In this document: positions 8,566-15,428 of the stretch, one piece after another
Layout: each line of letters opens with the position of its first letter
Position numbering within the stretch: the stretch's first letter is position 1
Assembly: GCF_001419985.1 (NCBI RefSeq)
Contig: NZ_LJAL01000001.1
Span: 434,001 to 498,000 of the forward strand
Direction of reading: 5' to 3'
Source of the DNA: Loktanella sp. 5RATIMAR09
Lineage (GTDB): Bacteria > Pseudomonadota > Alphaproteobacteria > Rhodobacterales > Rhodobacteraceae
DNA: 64,000 nt
Position numbers and translations under genes: made by a program
The notes under the pieces: generated by a model
Databases searched by the model: none
What the model saw: only the letters and a program-made list of their open reading frames with translations
Told to the model about the DNA's origin: nothing

Positions 8566-9054
8566 ATGATCCGACCGATAGAGTTTCCGGGCACAGACGC
8601 GCCGACACCCGCGCTGATTGCGCATATTATGGAGCGCTATCACGAAACACACCGGCGCGAATTGCCCGAACTGATTTCACTGGGCCGCAAGGTCGAAACG
8701 GTACATGCATTCGACCCGAATGCGCCGCACGGTCTGACACAGGCGCTTGAGGCGCTGATCGTGGATCTTGAGGTTCATATGCGCAAAGAAGAGGCGAATG
8801 TATTCGCAGCAGTGGGTGCGGGGCATTCTGAAGGTGCAGACGTGCCCATTGCCGCATTGCGTCACGACCATTCCGGACAAGAGGCGACATTGAACAAGAT
8901 CGCCGCAATCACTCATGGGTTCCGATTGCCCTCATATGCCTGCGGATCCTGGACGCGGCTTTATGCAGGGCTTGGCAAGCTGGTTGAGGATCTGGACGAA
9001 CATATGTTTCTGGAAGACACAGTATTGTTTCCGCGCCTTGAGGGTGCCGCATGA
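8566..9054 (+). CDS. Hemerythrin-domain protein, NO/iron-sulfur repair type
   Basis: A 162-residue hemerythrin-like four-helix protein. His/Glu ligands for a di-iron site are visible in YHETHRREL, VHMRKEEANVF, LRHDHSGQEA and EHMFLEDTVLFPRL. It resembles the second domain of the RIC/YtfE/ScdA/DnrN proteins that repair nitrosated Fe-S clusters, but the N-terminal ScdA_N domain of the usual ~220-residue proteins is absent. A strong AAAGGAGAA site precedes the ATG, and it overlaps ubiT by four bases. The neighbouring NO-sensing regulator and NO reductase support a role in NO stress. Confidence 0.82.
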   Translation: MIRPIEFPGTDAPTPALIAHIMERYHETHRRELPELISLGRKVETVHAFDPNAPHGLTQALEALIVDLEVHMRKEEANVFAAVGAGHSEGADVPIAALRHDHSGQEATLNKIAAITHGFRLPSYACGSWTRLYAGLGKLVEDLDEHMFLEDTVLFPRLEGAA

Positions 9055-9536
9055 CCGCCTTCTCCCGCCTGTCCTGCGTCATGATCCAACCGCTTTTGAC
9101 GCGCGTTGTCCGCCGTATCGCTGCACGGCATCCATCGCTTTTTGCGCGGTTGGGACCACATCAGGCGACAGATTTTCTGATTGATCCGATTGAACTTCCC
9201 TTTGCGCTGCACCTACGCCCTGATCCTGATGCATTGGTCTTCCGCGCTGTTCCACGTGATGCGGCGCCTGAACCCGGTGCATTGATCCGTGGCAAATTCA
9301 TGCTGCTGTTGGAACTGATGGACGCAGAAGAGGACGGCGACGCCGCTTTTTTCTCGCGCGATCTGGAAATATCAGGTGATACCGAAGCCGTCGTGCGATT
9401 GCGCAATGCGCTGGACGACGTGGACGGATCAATCGCTGATGAAACGGCCGCGATGTTCGGCGCGCCCGGTCGTGCGATCCTCGCCCGGCTGCGGCGCAAC
9501 TACCCCACCCAAGAAACCGGAGCCTTTGCGCCATGA
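9051..9536 (+). CDS. ubiT: UbiT, SCP2-domain lipid carrier for anaerobic ubiquinone synthesis
   Basis: A 161-residue protein with an SCP2 sterol-carrier-type domain (about residues 30-130), matching UbiT (YhbT). In E. coli and Pseudomonas UbiT binds isoprenoid quinone intermediates and is needed with UbiU and UbiV to make ubiquinone without O2. The identification rests on domain plus the strict ubiT-ubiU-ubiV order: overlaps are four bases on both sides. Placement in a denitrification island fits, since denitrifying respiration needs ubiquinone under anoxia. Confidence 0.88.
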   Translation: MTAFSRLSCVMIQPLLTRVVRRIAARHPSLFARLGPHQATDFLIDPIELPFALHLRPDPDALVFRAVPRDAAPEPGALIRGKFMLLLELMDAEEDGDAAFFSRDLEISGDTEAVVRLRNALDDVDGSIADETAAMFGAPGRAILARLRRNYPTQETGAFAP

Positions 9537-10531
9537 GCCTTGCTGAACTGATTTGTCCTGCGGGTACGCCTGCGGCATTGCGCACGGCTGTCGATGCTGG
9601 TGCTGATGCCGTTTACTGCGGTTTTCAGGATGCTACAAACGCCCGGAACTTTCCGGGGCTGAACTTCACGCCCGACGAACTGGCCGATGCGGTGGTTTAC
9701 GCCCATGCAAAAGGTACAAAGGTGCTCTTGGCGCTGAACACCTACCCGCCTGCGGGCAAGGTGGATTTGTGGCGTCAGGCGGCGGACACAGGTGCCAGAT
9801 TGGGCGTTGATGCATTCATCGTCGCCGACATGGGCGTGGCGGACTATATCGCGCAGACACATCCACAGGTGCGCTTGCATTTGTCGGTCCAAGCCGCAGC
9901 TTCAAGCCCCGAAGCAATTCGATATTACTGCGAGCGTTTCGGGGTCAAACGTGTGGTCTTGCCACGCATCCTGACGATCCCTGAGATCAAACAAGTCCGC
10001 AAGGACATCCCCTGCGAGATCGAGACTTTCATCTTTGGTAATCACGGTCTGATGGTCGAAGGGCGGTGCAGTCTGACCAATTATCTGACAGGGCAATCAA
10101 CCAATATGGATGGCGTCTGTTCGCCTGCTTCGGATGTTGAATACAAGCGCGATGCCGACGGTACGATGTCGTCACAATTGGCCGGGTTTACCATTGATTG
10201 CTTTGGCCCTGACGAAAAGGCGGGCTATCCCACCATTTGCAAGGGGCGGTACACCGCGCCGCATCGGCCTGATGCCTATTACGCCTTTGAAGAACCCGTC
10301 AGTCTGAACCTGTCGCGGCTATTGCCGGAACTGATTGATGCCGGTGTGCATGCCTTCAAGATCGAAGGGCGGCAGCGGTCAAAATCCTATGTGCGCGGTG
10401 TGGTGACGGCCTTTCGCCATGCGGTCGATGATATCCGCGCGGGGCGACCTGCGGATATGGCGAACCTCGTGGCGCTGACCGAGGGGCAAAAGCAGACCCA
10501 AGGCGCATTCGAGACCAAGAAATGGCGGTGA
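9533..10531 (+). CDS. ubiU: UbiU, U32-family subunit of O2-independent ubiquinone hydroxylase
   Basis: A 332-residue peptidase-U32 family protein that aligns end to end with E. coli UbiU (YhbU): opening LICPAGTPAALRTAVDAGAD, then MVEGRC, GVCSPA and AGYPTICKGRY, ending IEGRQRSKSYV. UbiU and UbiV form a heterodimer with one [4Fe-4S] each and hydroxylate the ubiquinone ring without O2, using prephenate as oxygen donor. Three of the four UbiU cluster cysteines are seen; the first (E. coli FGSLC) is replaced by Gly in FGNHG. It overlaps ubiT by four bases and ends just before ubiV. Confidence 0.9.
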   Translation: MSLAELICPAGTPAALRTAVDAGADAVYCGFQDATNARNFPGLNFTPDELADAVVYAHAKGTKVLLALNTYPPAGKVDLWRQAADTGARLGVDAFIVADMGVADYIAQTHPQVRLHLSVQAAASSPEAIRYYCERFGVKRVVLPRILTIPEIKQVRKDIPCEIETFIFGNHGLMVEGRCSLTNYLTGQSTNMDGVCSPASDVEYKRDADGTMSSQLAGFTIDCFGPDEKAGYPTICKGRYTAPHRPDAYYAFEEPVSLNLSRLLPELIDAGVHAFKIEGRQRSKSYVRGVVTAFRHAVDDIRAGRPADMANLVALTEGQKQTQGAFETKKWR

Positions 10532-10536
10532 CAGAC

Positions 10537-11448
10537 ATGACAAAACTCACGCTCGGCCCGATTGCCTATCACTGGTCCGCCGAAGAACGGCGTGATTTTT
10601 ATGCGCGGATTGCGGATGAAGCCCCGGTGGACGAAGTTTATCTGGGCGAGGTCATCTGTTCCAAGCGTGCGCCGTTTCATGAGCCTGATTTGCCTGATAC
10701 GATTGCGCGGCTGGAACGGGCGGGCAAAACCGTGGTCCTTTCATCGCTGGCCGAAGTGATGCTGAAACGTGAACGCAAGGCCACCGCTGATCTGGCGGAA
10801 ATGGACGCGCCCGAGATCGAGATTAACAATGCCGCCGGTCTTTATGCGCGTGGCGATCGCCCGCACCGGATCGGTCCCTTTATGAACGCCTATAACGAGG
10901 CAACAATTGCGTGGATGGCGCGGCAAGGGGCCAGCCATGTCTGCTTGCCTGCGGAATTGCCGGGCGAGGCGATAGCCATTGCCGCCAAAGCCGCCCGCGA
11001 TCTGGGGCTAGGTGTTGAGGTGCAGGTCTTTGGACGCGCATCATTGGCCGTCTCGGCGCGATGCTATCACGCGCGGGCACATGGGCGCACAAAGGATAAC
11101 TGCCAATTCGTGTGCGAAGATGACGCCGACGGGATGCCGCTTTGCACCACAGACGAACGGGTAATCCTGAGGGTCAACGGGATCCAAACCCAATCGGAAA
11201 GCTATGTCGATCTGTTGCCCGAAATGCCGCAGCTTGCATCGGTTGGCGTCACGCATCTGCGGCTGATGCCGCAAGCCGTCGATATGGTGGCGGTCGCACA
11301 GGTGTTCCGTGATGCGCTGGACGAGAAGTCGGACAGCAGAGATGCTGAACAGGCACTGAAAGACATCTGTGGCGATGTGGCGTTCAGCAACGGGTTCTAC
11401 CACGGACAGGCCGGTTATCGGCGCATTGCCTTGACCACAGCAAGCTGA
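10537..11448 (+). CDS. ubiV: UbiV, U32-family subunit of O2-independent ubiquinone hydroxylase
   Basis: A 303-residue U32-family protein aligning with E. coli UbiV (YhbV): TLGPIAYHW opening, YLGEVICSKR and a C-x12-C-x3-C cluster (CYHARAHGRTKDNCQFVC). All four expected [4Fe-4S] ligands are present, with spacing equal to the E. coli protein. The start at 10537 puts the first cysteine at residue 41, as in the family; an in-frame ATG at 10522 overlapping the ubiU stop is the alternative. It partners with UbiU for anaerobic hydroxylation of ubiquinone precursors. Confidence 0.9.
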   Translation: MTKLTLGPIAYHWSAEERRDFYARIADEAPVDEVYLGEVICSKRAPFHEPDLPDTIARLERAGKTVVLSSLAEVMLKRERKATADLAEMDAPEIEINNAAGLYARGDRPHRIGPFMNAYNEATIAWMARQGASHVCLPAELPGEAIAIAAKAARDLGLGVEVQVFGRASLAVSARCYHARAHGRTKDNCQFVCEDDADGMPLCTTDERVILRVNGIQTQSESYVDLLPEMPQLASVGVTHLRLMPQAVDMVAVAQVFRDALDEKSDSRDAEQALKDICGDVAFSNGFYHGQAGYRRIALTTAS

Positions 11449-11472
11449 TGCGACGGAAAGATGGGCCATTGT

Positions 11473-11486
11473 TTGCTTTAGTGCAA
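11473..11486. promoter_or_regulatory. Nnr/Fnr-type palindrome upstream of hemN
   Basis: TTGCTTTAGTGCAA is a TTG-N8-CAA dyad 34 bases before the hemN ATG. Its half sites lie between the Fnr (TTGAT) and Nnr (TTGCG) forms, fitting anaerobic or NO-dependent activation of hemN. Which Crp/Fnr protein binds cannot be decided from sequence. Confidence 0.55.
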
Positions 11487-11520
11487 AGTCACACACGGCA
11501 CTTTGTGCGAAATTGCCGTT

Positions 11521-12876
11521 ATGGAACAGATTGATACTCTCAGGGCGCTTGGCCTTTTCGATGCGCGGGTGCCGCGATACACGTCTTACCCTACGGCTGC
11601 GGCGTTTTCACCGCAGACCGGTGCGAACTTTCAGCGCGATGCTCTTGCGGCGCTGGACCCGAACGATCCTGTGTCAGTCTATATGCACATCCCGTTTTGT
11701 GAACGTCTGTGCTGGTTCTGCGCCTGCCATACGCAAGGCACAAAAACACTGGGTCCGGTAGAGAGCTATATTGAATCGTTGGAAGCCGAGCTTGAGCTCC
11801 TGCGAAACACACTTCCGGCGGGTTTGCGCATGGGGCGTCTGCATTGGGGCGGCGGTACGCCCACAATCCTGCCACCGCCATTGATCCACCGGCTTTCGCG
11901 CGCAATCCGCGATGTGTTTCCAACCGCTGATGACTTTGAGTTTTCGGTCGAGATCGATCCAACAATGGTGGATCGGGCCAAGATTGACGCTTTGGCAGCC
12001 GAAGGCATGACGCGCGCCTCAATCGGGATACAGGATTTCGACCCGGAAGTGCAGGCGGCCATCGGGCGCATGCAGCCTTTCGACGTTACCCGTACCTGCG
12101 TTGACGATCTGCGCGCAGCAGGTGTCAGATCATTGAACACCGACCTCGTATATGGCCTGCCGCACCAGACGAACGCACGGATTGAAGATACAATCGACAA
12201 GGTTCTGACCTTTGCGCCTGACCGCGTAGCCCTTTTTGGCTACGCACATGTACCCTGGGTGTCAAAAAGGCAAAAGCTGATTGATGAAGACGCGCTTCCC
12301 GATGATATGGCGCGCTATGTGCTGGCCACTTTGGCGGCAGAGCGTTTCGTGGCGGCGGGTCTGACACCCATCGGAATTGACCATTTCGCGCGTCCCGGCG
12401 ATGATCTTGAAACATCGTTGCAAGCAGGGCAGTTGCGCCGGAACTTCCAGGGCTACACCGCAGACAGCTGTCAAAGCCTGATTGGTCTTGGTGCATCGTC
12501 TATCTCGCGTTTTCCGGGCGGATATGTCCAGAATGCACCAGCAACAGCGGCCTATAAGCAGCGCATTGCAGCAGGAGGATTTGCTGCATCACGCGGATAT
12601 CAGATGACCGCGCAAGATCAGCTGCGGGCGCGTGCGATTGAGCATCTGATGTGTGAATTCACGCTTGATCTGAATGATCTTGCGTCGGAGTTTGGACCGC
12701 AGTCCGCTGCGCTGAAACCATCGCTCAGCTTCATGGCAGAGCGGTTTGCCCCTTATGCGGTGTTTGATGGACACAAACTGGCGATCGCTCCAGAGGGGCA
12801 GCCTTTGACGCGGATGATCGCCTCTGTTCTGGATCAGCATGTGCCCGAAGGTGTGCGTTATTCCCGTGCATCCTAG
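11521..12876 (+). CDS. hemN: Oxygen-independent coproporphyrinogen III oxidase
   Basis: A 451-residue radical SAM enzyme that decarboxylates coproporphyrinogen III to protoporphyrinogen IX without O2, supplying heme for the cytochromes of anaerobic respiration. The CxxxCxxCxC motif (CERLCWFCAC) near residue 60 binds the [4Fe-4S] cluster and SAM; the opening ARVPRYTSYPTA is typical HemN. ATG 11521 is chosen over the in-frame TTG at 11503 because the protein then starts as family members do. It lies between ubiTUV and nnrU, under its own Nnr/Fnr-like site. Confidence 0.95.
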   Translation: MEQIDTLRALGLFDARVPRYTSYPTAAAFSPQTGANFQRDALAALDPNDPVSVYMHIPFCERLCWFCACHTQGTKTLGPVESYIESLEAELELLRNTLPAGLRMGRLHWGGGTPTILPPPLIHRLSRAIRDVFPTADDFEFSVEIDPTMVDRAKIDALAAEGMTRASIGIQDFDPEVQAAIGRMQPFDVTRTCVDDLRAAGVRSLNTDLVYGLPHQTNARIEDTIDKVLTFAPDRVALFGYAHVPWVSKRQKLIDEDALPDDMARYVLATLAAERFVAAGLTPIGIDHFARPGDDLETSLQAGQLRRNFQGYTADSCQSLIGLGASSISRFPGGYVQNAPATAAYKQRIAAGGFAASRGYQMTAQDQLRARAIEHLMCEFTLDLNDLASEFGPQSAALKPSLSFMAERFAPYAVFDGHKLAIAPEGQPLTRMIASVLDQHVPEGVRYSRAS

Positions 12877-12878
12877 AT

Positions 12879-12902
12879 GCCAAGGCTGTCAACAGCCTTG
12901 GC
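12879..12902. terminator. Hairpin between convergent hemN and nnrU
   Basis: GCCAAGGCTGT and its complement ACAGCCTTGGC form a near-perfect stem with a minimal loop, directly between the hemN stop and the nnrU stop. There is no clear T-run, so it may act as a bidirectional structural terminator or as a 3' end stabiliser. Confidence 0.55.
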
Positions 12903-13571
12903 CTAAAGTGCAGACACACCGATCACGACAGGATGTAAAGCCAGCAGGATCACGAAGGTCAGAACTCCTGCCGCCAATCGGAGGGCGGTGCCCGGCATTG
13001 AGAGGGGTTTTTGCACCAGCGGTGCCTCTTGCACGGCCCTGTTCACAGCATTCCAGCGCTCAGCCCCCATTTCGCGCTGTTTGCGGCGGTTGATCAGGGC
13101 ACGCCCGGCAATTGCAAAACTGCCCAACACAGCAAATAACAAGACATGCGCCAGATCGCCGTTGGGCAGCAGGTGCAGCCCGGCCCACAGCGCCAGCACC
13201 AGCAGGATCGGGTGCCGTGTCCATCGGACAATACCGGGGCGTGTCGGGTTAAAAGCCTGGTTATTTGCGCCGCCGAAGGAAAACGGATTTGGTCGCCCGA
13301 TGCTGAAGGCAAGAATCAGACAGGCCGCGAGCATGCCGATATGCACTACGTGGCGCTGCCAGATCATTTGCGGCCAAAGCTGGACATAGGGGGCTTCTCC
13401 TGCTGACCAGATCAGCAGGGATAGCATGGCCAGCGAGAGGATCGAATACCCTATCCCAAATCCCCGCTGGCCAATCCGAGCGGTAATCCGCGATTTCACA
13501 GCGGGACGGACAGGGACGGAGTGTGTCAGGAAGAACAGCCCGAAGACACCTGCAAAGCCAAACCAGGTCAT
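12903..13571 (-). CDS. nnrU: NnrU family membrane protein
   Basis: A 222-residue integral membrane protein of the NnrU family (about six hydrophobic segments, related to isoprenylcysteine methyltransferase-like folds; motif TRHPILLVLALWAGLHLLPN). NnrU is required for normal nitrite/NO reduction in Rhodobacter sphaeroides, by an unclear mechanism. ATG 13571 overlaps the nnrS stop (TGATG), so it ends the leftward nor operon. A longer in-frame start (to 13721) would run inside nnrS and is rejected. Confidence 0.9.
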   Translation of the reverse strand: MTWFGFAGVFGLFFLTHSVPVRPAVKSRITARIGQRGFGIGYSILSLAMLSLLIWSAGEAPYVQLWPQMIWQRHVVHIGMLAACLILAFSIGRPNPFSFGGANNQAFNPTRPGIVRWTRHPILLVLALWAGLHLLPNGDLAHVLLFAVLGSFAIAGRALINRRKQREMGAERWNAVNRAVQEAPLVQKPLSMPGTALRLAAGVLTFVILLALHPVVIGVSAL

Positions 13572-14761
13572 CAGGCTTTTCCAGCTTTCGCGCGCAGTAG
13601 GGCAGGCCCGTAAGCTACTGCGAACCCGCCAAAGGCCGCGATCCACAATAGCCCCGAAATGGTCGTGAATTCTGGCATCGTGGCCGACAACCAGCGCGCC
13701 GCGACCGATGCGAAAAGGCAAAGGTAAACAGCAAGAGTGGCACGGTTCGCCAGCAATGCTTGCCCGGTATGCCCCAACGTGGCGCGGGTCATCACCGCCA
13801 GCGTCATGGCACCGATCGCTCCGGCCATCCAGATGTGTTGGGCAGCGATCTGGCTGCTCCCGCTCAAGAGCGTGTCCGCGCCCATCACAAGCGCCCCAAG
13901 CGGGATGAATGCATAGGCCACATGCAGTACCCAGACCAGTGGCTCATGCAGGGTTCGATGCCCTTGCCAACGGATCAGGCGCGCGACATGCAGCACACCA
14001 AAGAGAATAAGCGCACCGCCTGTCAGCGAATGAAACGGCATGACAACCCAAAGCGCCAGAATGATGATACTTGCGGCCAGTGTGATCTTGTCAAAGCGTT
14101 GCATTGGCGGGGCAGGGCGTGCGGGATCATTGTTGCGGGCAAGCCAGTTGCGGGTGAACGACGGAATGATGCGTCCGCCGATAACTCCGATCATCATGAT
14201 CGTGGTCGCAAGGCCAAGCCGCAGGCCGTATCCTTCGGCTGCATAAAGACCGTTTGATGCTTCGATGTGGAATATCAGGTTGGCGGTGGTGAATACCGCC
14301 AAAAGCGCCAGAACGATAAGGTTGCGCCAATTCTTGCCTGCGACGATCTCTTGCAGGATCAGCGCGCCCAGAACCACGGGAAACGCCAGATCAATGCCCG
14401 CCGCCACGACGACCGGAAGGAAAGCCGAAGTCAGAATGGCAATGCGCCCCGCGCACCACAGCGCGAACAGGGCGGCCAGTTTCCATCCCACCATCGGCAG
14501 GCGTCCGGTCCAGTTGGGGACTGCTGTCAGCAGGAACCCCGCCAGAACCGCGCCCAGATAGCCGAACAGGAATTCATGCGCATGCCAGGATACCGGATCA
14601 AAGTGGGTCGGCAGGTCAACTGCGCTGGTCAAAGCGAGGATCCACATCAACATGGCCATCACGACCCAGACCGCGCCGAACAGGAAAAACGGGCGGAACC
14701 CGAAACTGAGCAACGCGGGCCCTTGCCACGCGCGCATTTGTTCTGCGGATGATTGTGCCAT
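13571..14761 (-). CDS. nnrS: NnrS family heme-copper membrane protein
   Basis: A 396-residue protein with about twelve transmembrane segments, matching NnrS: LSFGFRPFFLFGAVW near the N-terminus, then SWHAHEFLFGYLGAVLAGFL and IRWQGHRTLHEPLVWVLH. NnrS proteins contain heme and copper and protect cells from NO and nitrosative stress or support denitrification. Conserved histidines in these segments are the probable metal ligands. It overlaps the genes on both sides by one base (TAATG and TGATG), inside the nor operon. Confidence 0.92.
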   Translation of the reverse strand: MAQSSAEQMRAWQGPALLSFGFRPFFLFGAVWVVMAMLMWILALTSAVDLPTHFDPVSWHAHEFLFGYLGAVLAGFLLTAVPNWTGRLPMVGWKLAALFALWCAGRIAILTSAFLPVVVAAGIDLAFPVVLGALILQEIVAGKNWRNLIVLALLAVFTTANLIFHIEASNGLYAAEGYGLRLGLATTIMMIGVIGGRIIPSFTRNWLARNNDPARPAPPMQRFDKITLAASIIILALWVVMPFHSLTGGALILFGVLHVARLIRWQGHRTLHEPLVWVLHVAYAFIPLGALVMGADTLLSGSSQIAAQHIWMAGAIGAMTLAVMTRATLGHTGQALLANRATLAVYLCLFASVAARWLSATMPEFTTISGLLWIAAFGGFAVAYGPALLRAKAGKA

Positions 14762-15015
14762 TAGCTTGCTCCAGTATGTGTTCTGATCGTGCTGACCACC
14801 GTGCCATCCTCTGCACAGGTCAGCCGGGCATGTTTGCCGTTATAGAAAAAGGTCATGCGAAAACGCCCCGAGTCCTCGTCCTGTCCGACCTCGTATTTGC
14901 TGGTGATCTCACCCGCGCGCATTTTGGCCTGCACCTGTGCCGGTTCCAGATCAAGCAACGCGCCAAGGTCCTGCGCATCAATCACGGGTTGGTTATTGAT
15001 TAACTCGATTTTCAT
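14761..15015 (-). CDS. DUF6522 family protein
   Basis: An 84-residue soluble protein that I match to DUF6522, a family seen beside nor genes. It has a short N-terminal module and a beta-rich C-terminal half (SGRFRMTFFYNGKHARL) and no cysteines other than one at residue 68. The start ATG (complement of 15013-15015) overlaps the preceding stop by four bases; the longer in-frame extension upstream runs through two other genes and is not used. Function unknown, presumably linked to NO reductase assembly or control. Confidence 0.7.
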   Translation of the reverse strand: MKIELINNQPVIDAQDLGALLDLEPAQVQAKMRAGEITSKYEVGQDEDSGRFRMTFFYNGKHARLTCAEDGTVVSTIRTHTGAS

Positions 15016-15251
15016 GTGCTTTGCCCAGCGTCTGCAATGTCCATCAAATGCCGAATGTGTCTGGCAAAATACCATGTCGCAGGTGCCCCGATGATCGAAC
15101 CCAGCCCGATGGACCAGGCTGTTGATGCGACAGGCCCGCCGATCCAGCTGAAGATCAACGAGGCAAAGAACACGTTGACGGCGGCTGCACCCGCGCCAAA
15201 CGGGTAAAGCGCCAATGTGATCTTGATCGTGGACCAGCCGCTTTGTGTCAT
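15012..15251 (-). CDS. Small two-helix membrane protein of the nor operon
   Basis: A 79-residue protein with two hydrophobic segments (about residues 10-35 and 42-60) and the stretch SLIFSWIGGPVASTAWSIGL between them. I do not recognise a family. Start and stop both overlap the neighbours by four bases (ATGA), so it is a genuine translationally coupled member of the leftward nor operon between norD and nnrS. It could be a small subunit or assembly factor for the membrane complex. Confidence 0.7.
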   Translation of the reverse strand: MTQSGWSTIKITLALYPFGAGAAAVNVFFASLIFSWIGGPVASTAWSIGLGSIIGAPATWYFARHIRHLMDIADAGQST

Positions 15252-15427
15252 GATCGCGCGACCAGCCGCTGCACCAGAACCATGGCTGCGACCAGCGCAA
15301 GGCAGGCCATTGCATACCAGAATTCGGCCGTTGCCGATTGCGCCTGTGGGATCGGACGGTCGAAACCTTCTGCAAAAACCGGTGCGGCCATGAGGCTGGT
15401 CACAACAAAAGTGAAAAATCTGCGCAT
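15248..15427 (-). CDS. Very small secreted/membrane protein of the nor operon
   Basis: A 59-residue gene: N-terminus MRRFFTFVVTSLMAAPVFA looks like a signal peptide with an AxA-type cleavage before EGFDRP, and residues 35-52 (WYAMACLALVAAMVLV) are a membrane segment ending in RS-stop. It starts one base after the norD stop and its TGA overlaps the next ATG, so coupling is clear. Function unknown. It is short enough to be skipped by gene callers. Confidence 0.72.
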   Translation of the reverse strand: MRRFFTFVVTSLMAAPVFAEGFDRPIPQAQSATAEFWYAMACLALVAAMVLVQRLVARS

Positions 15428-15428
15428 A

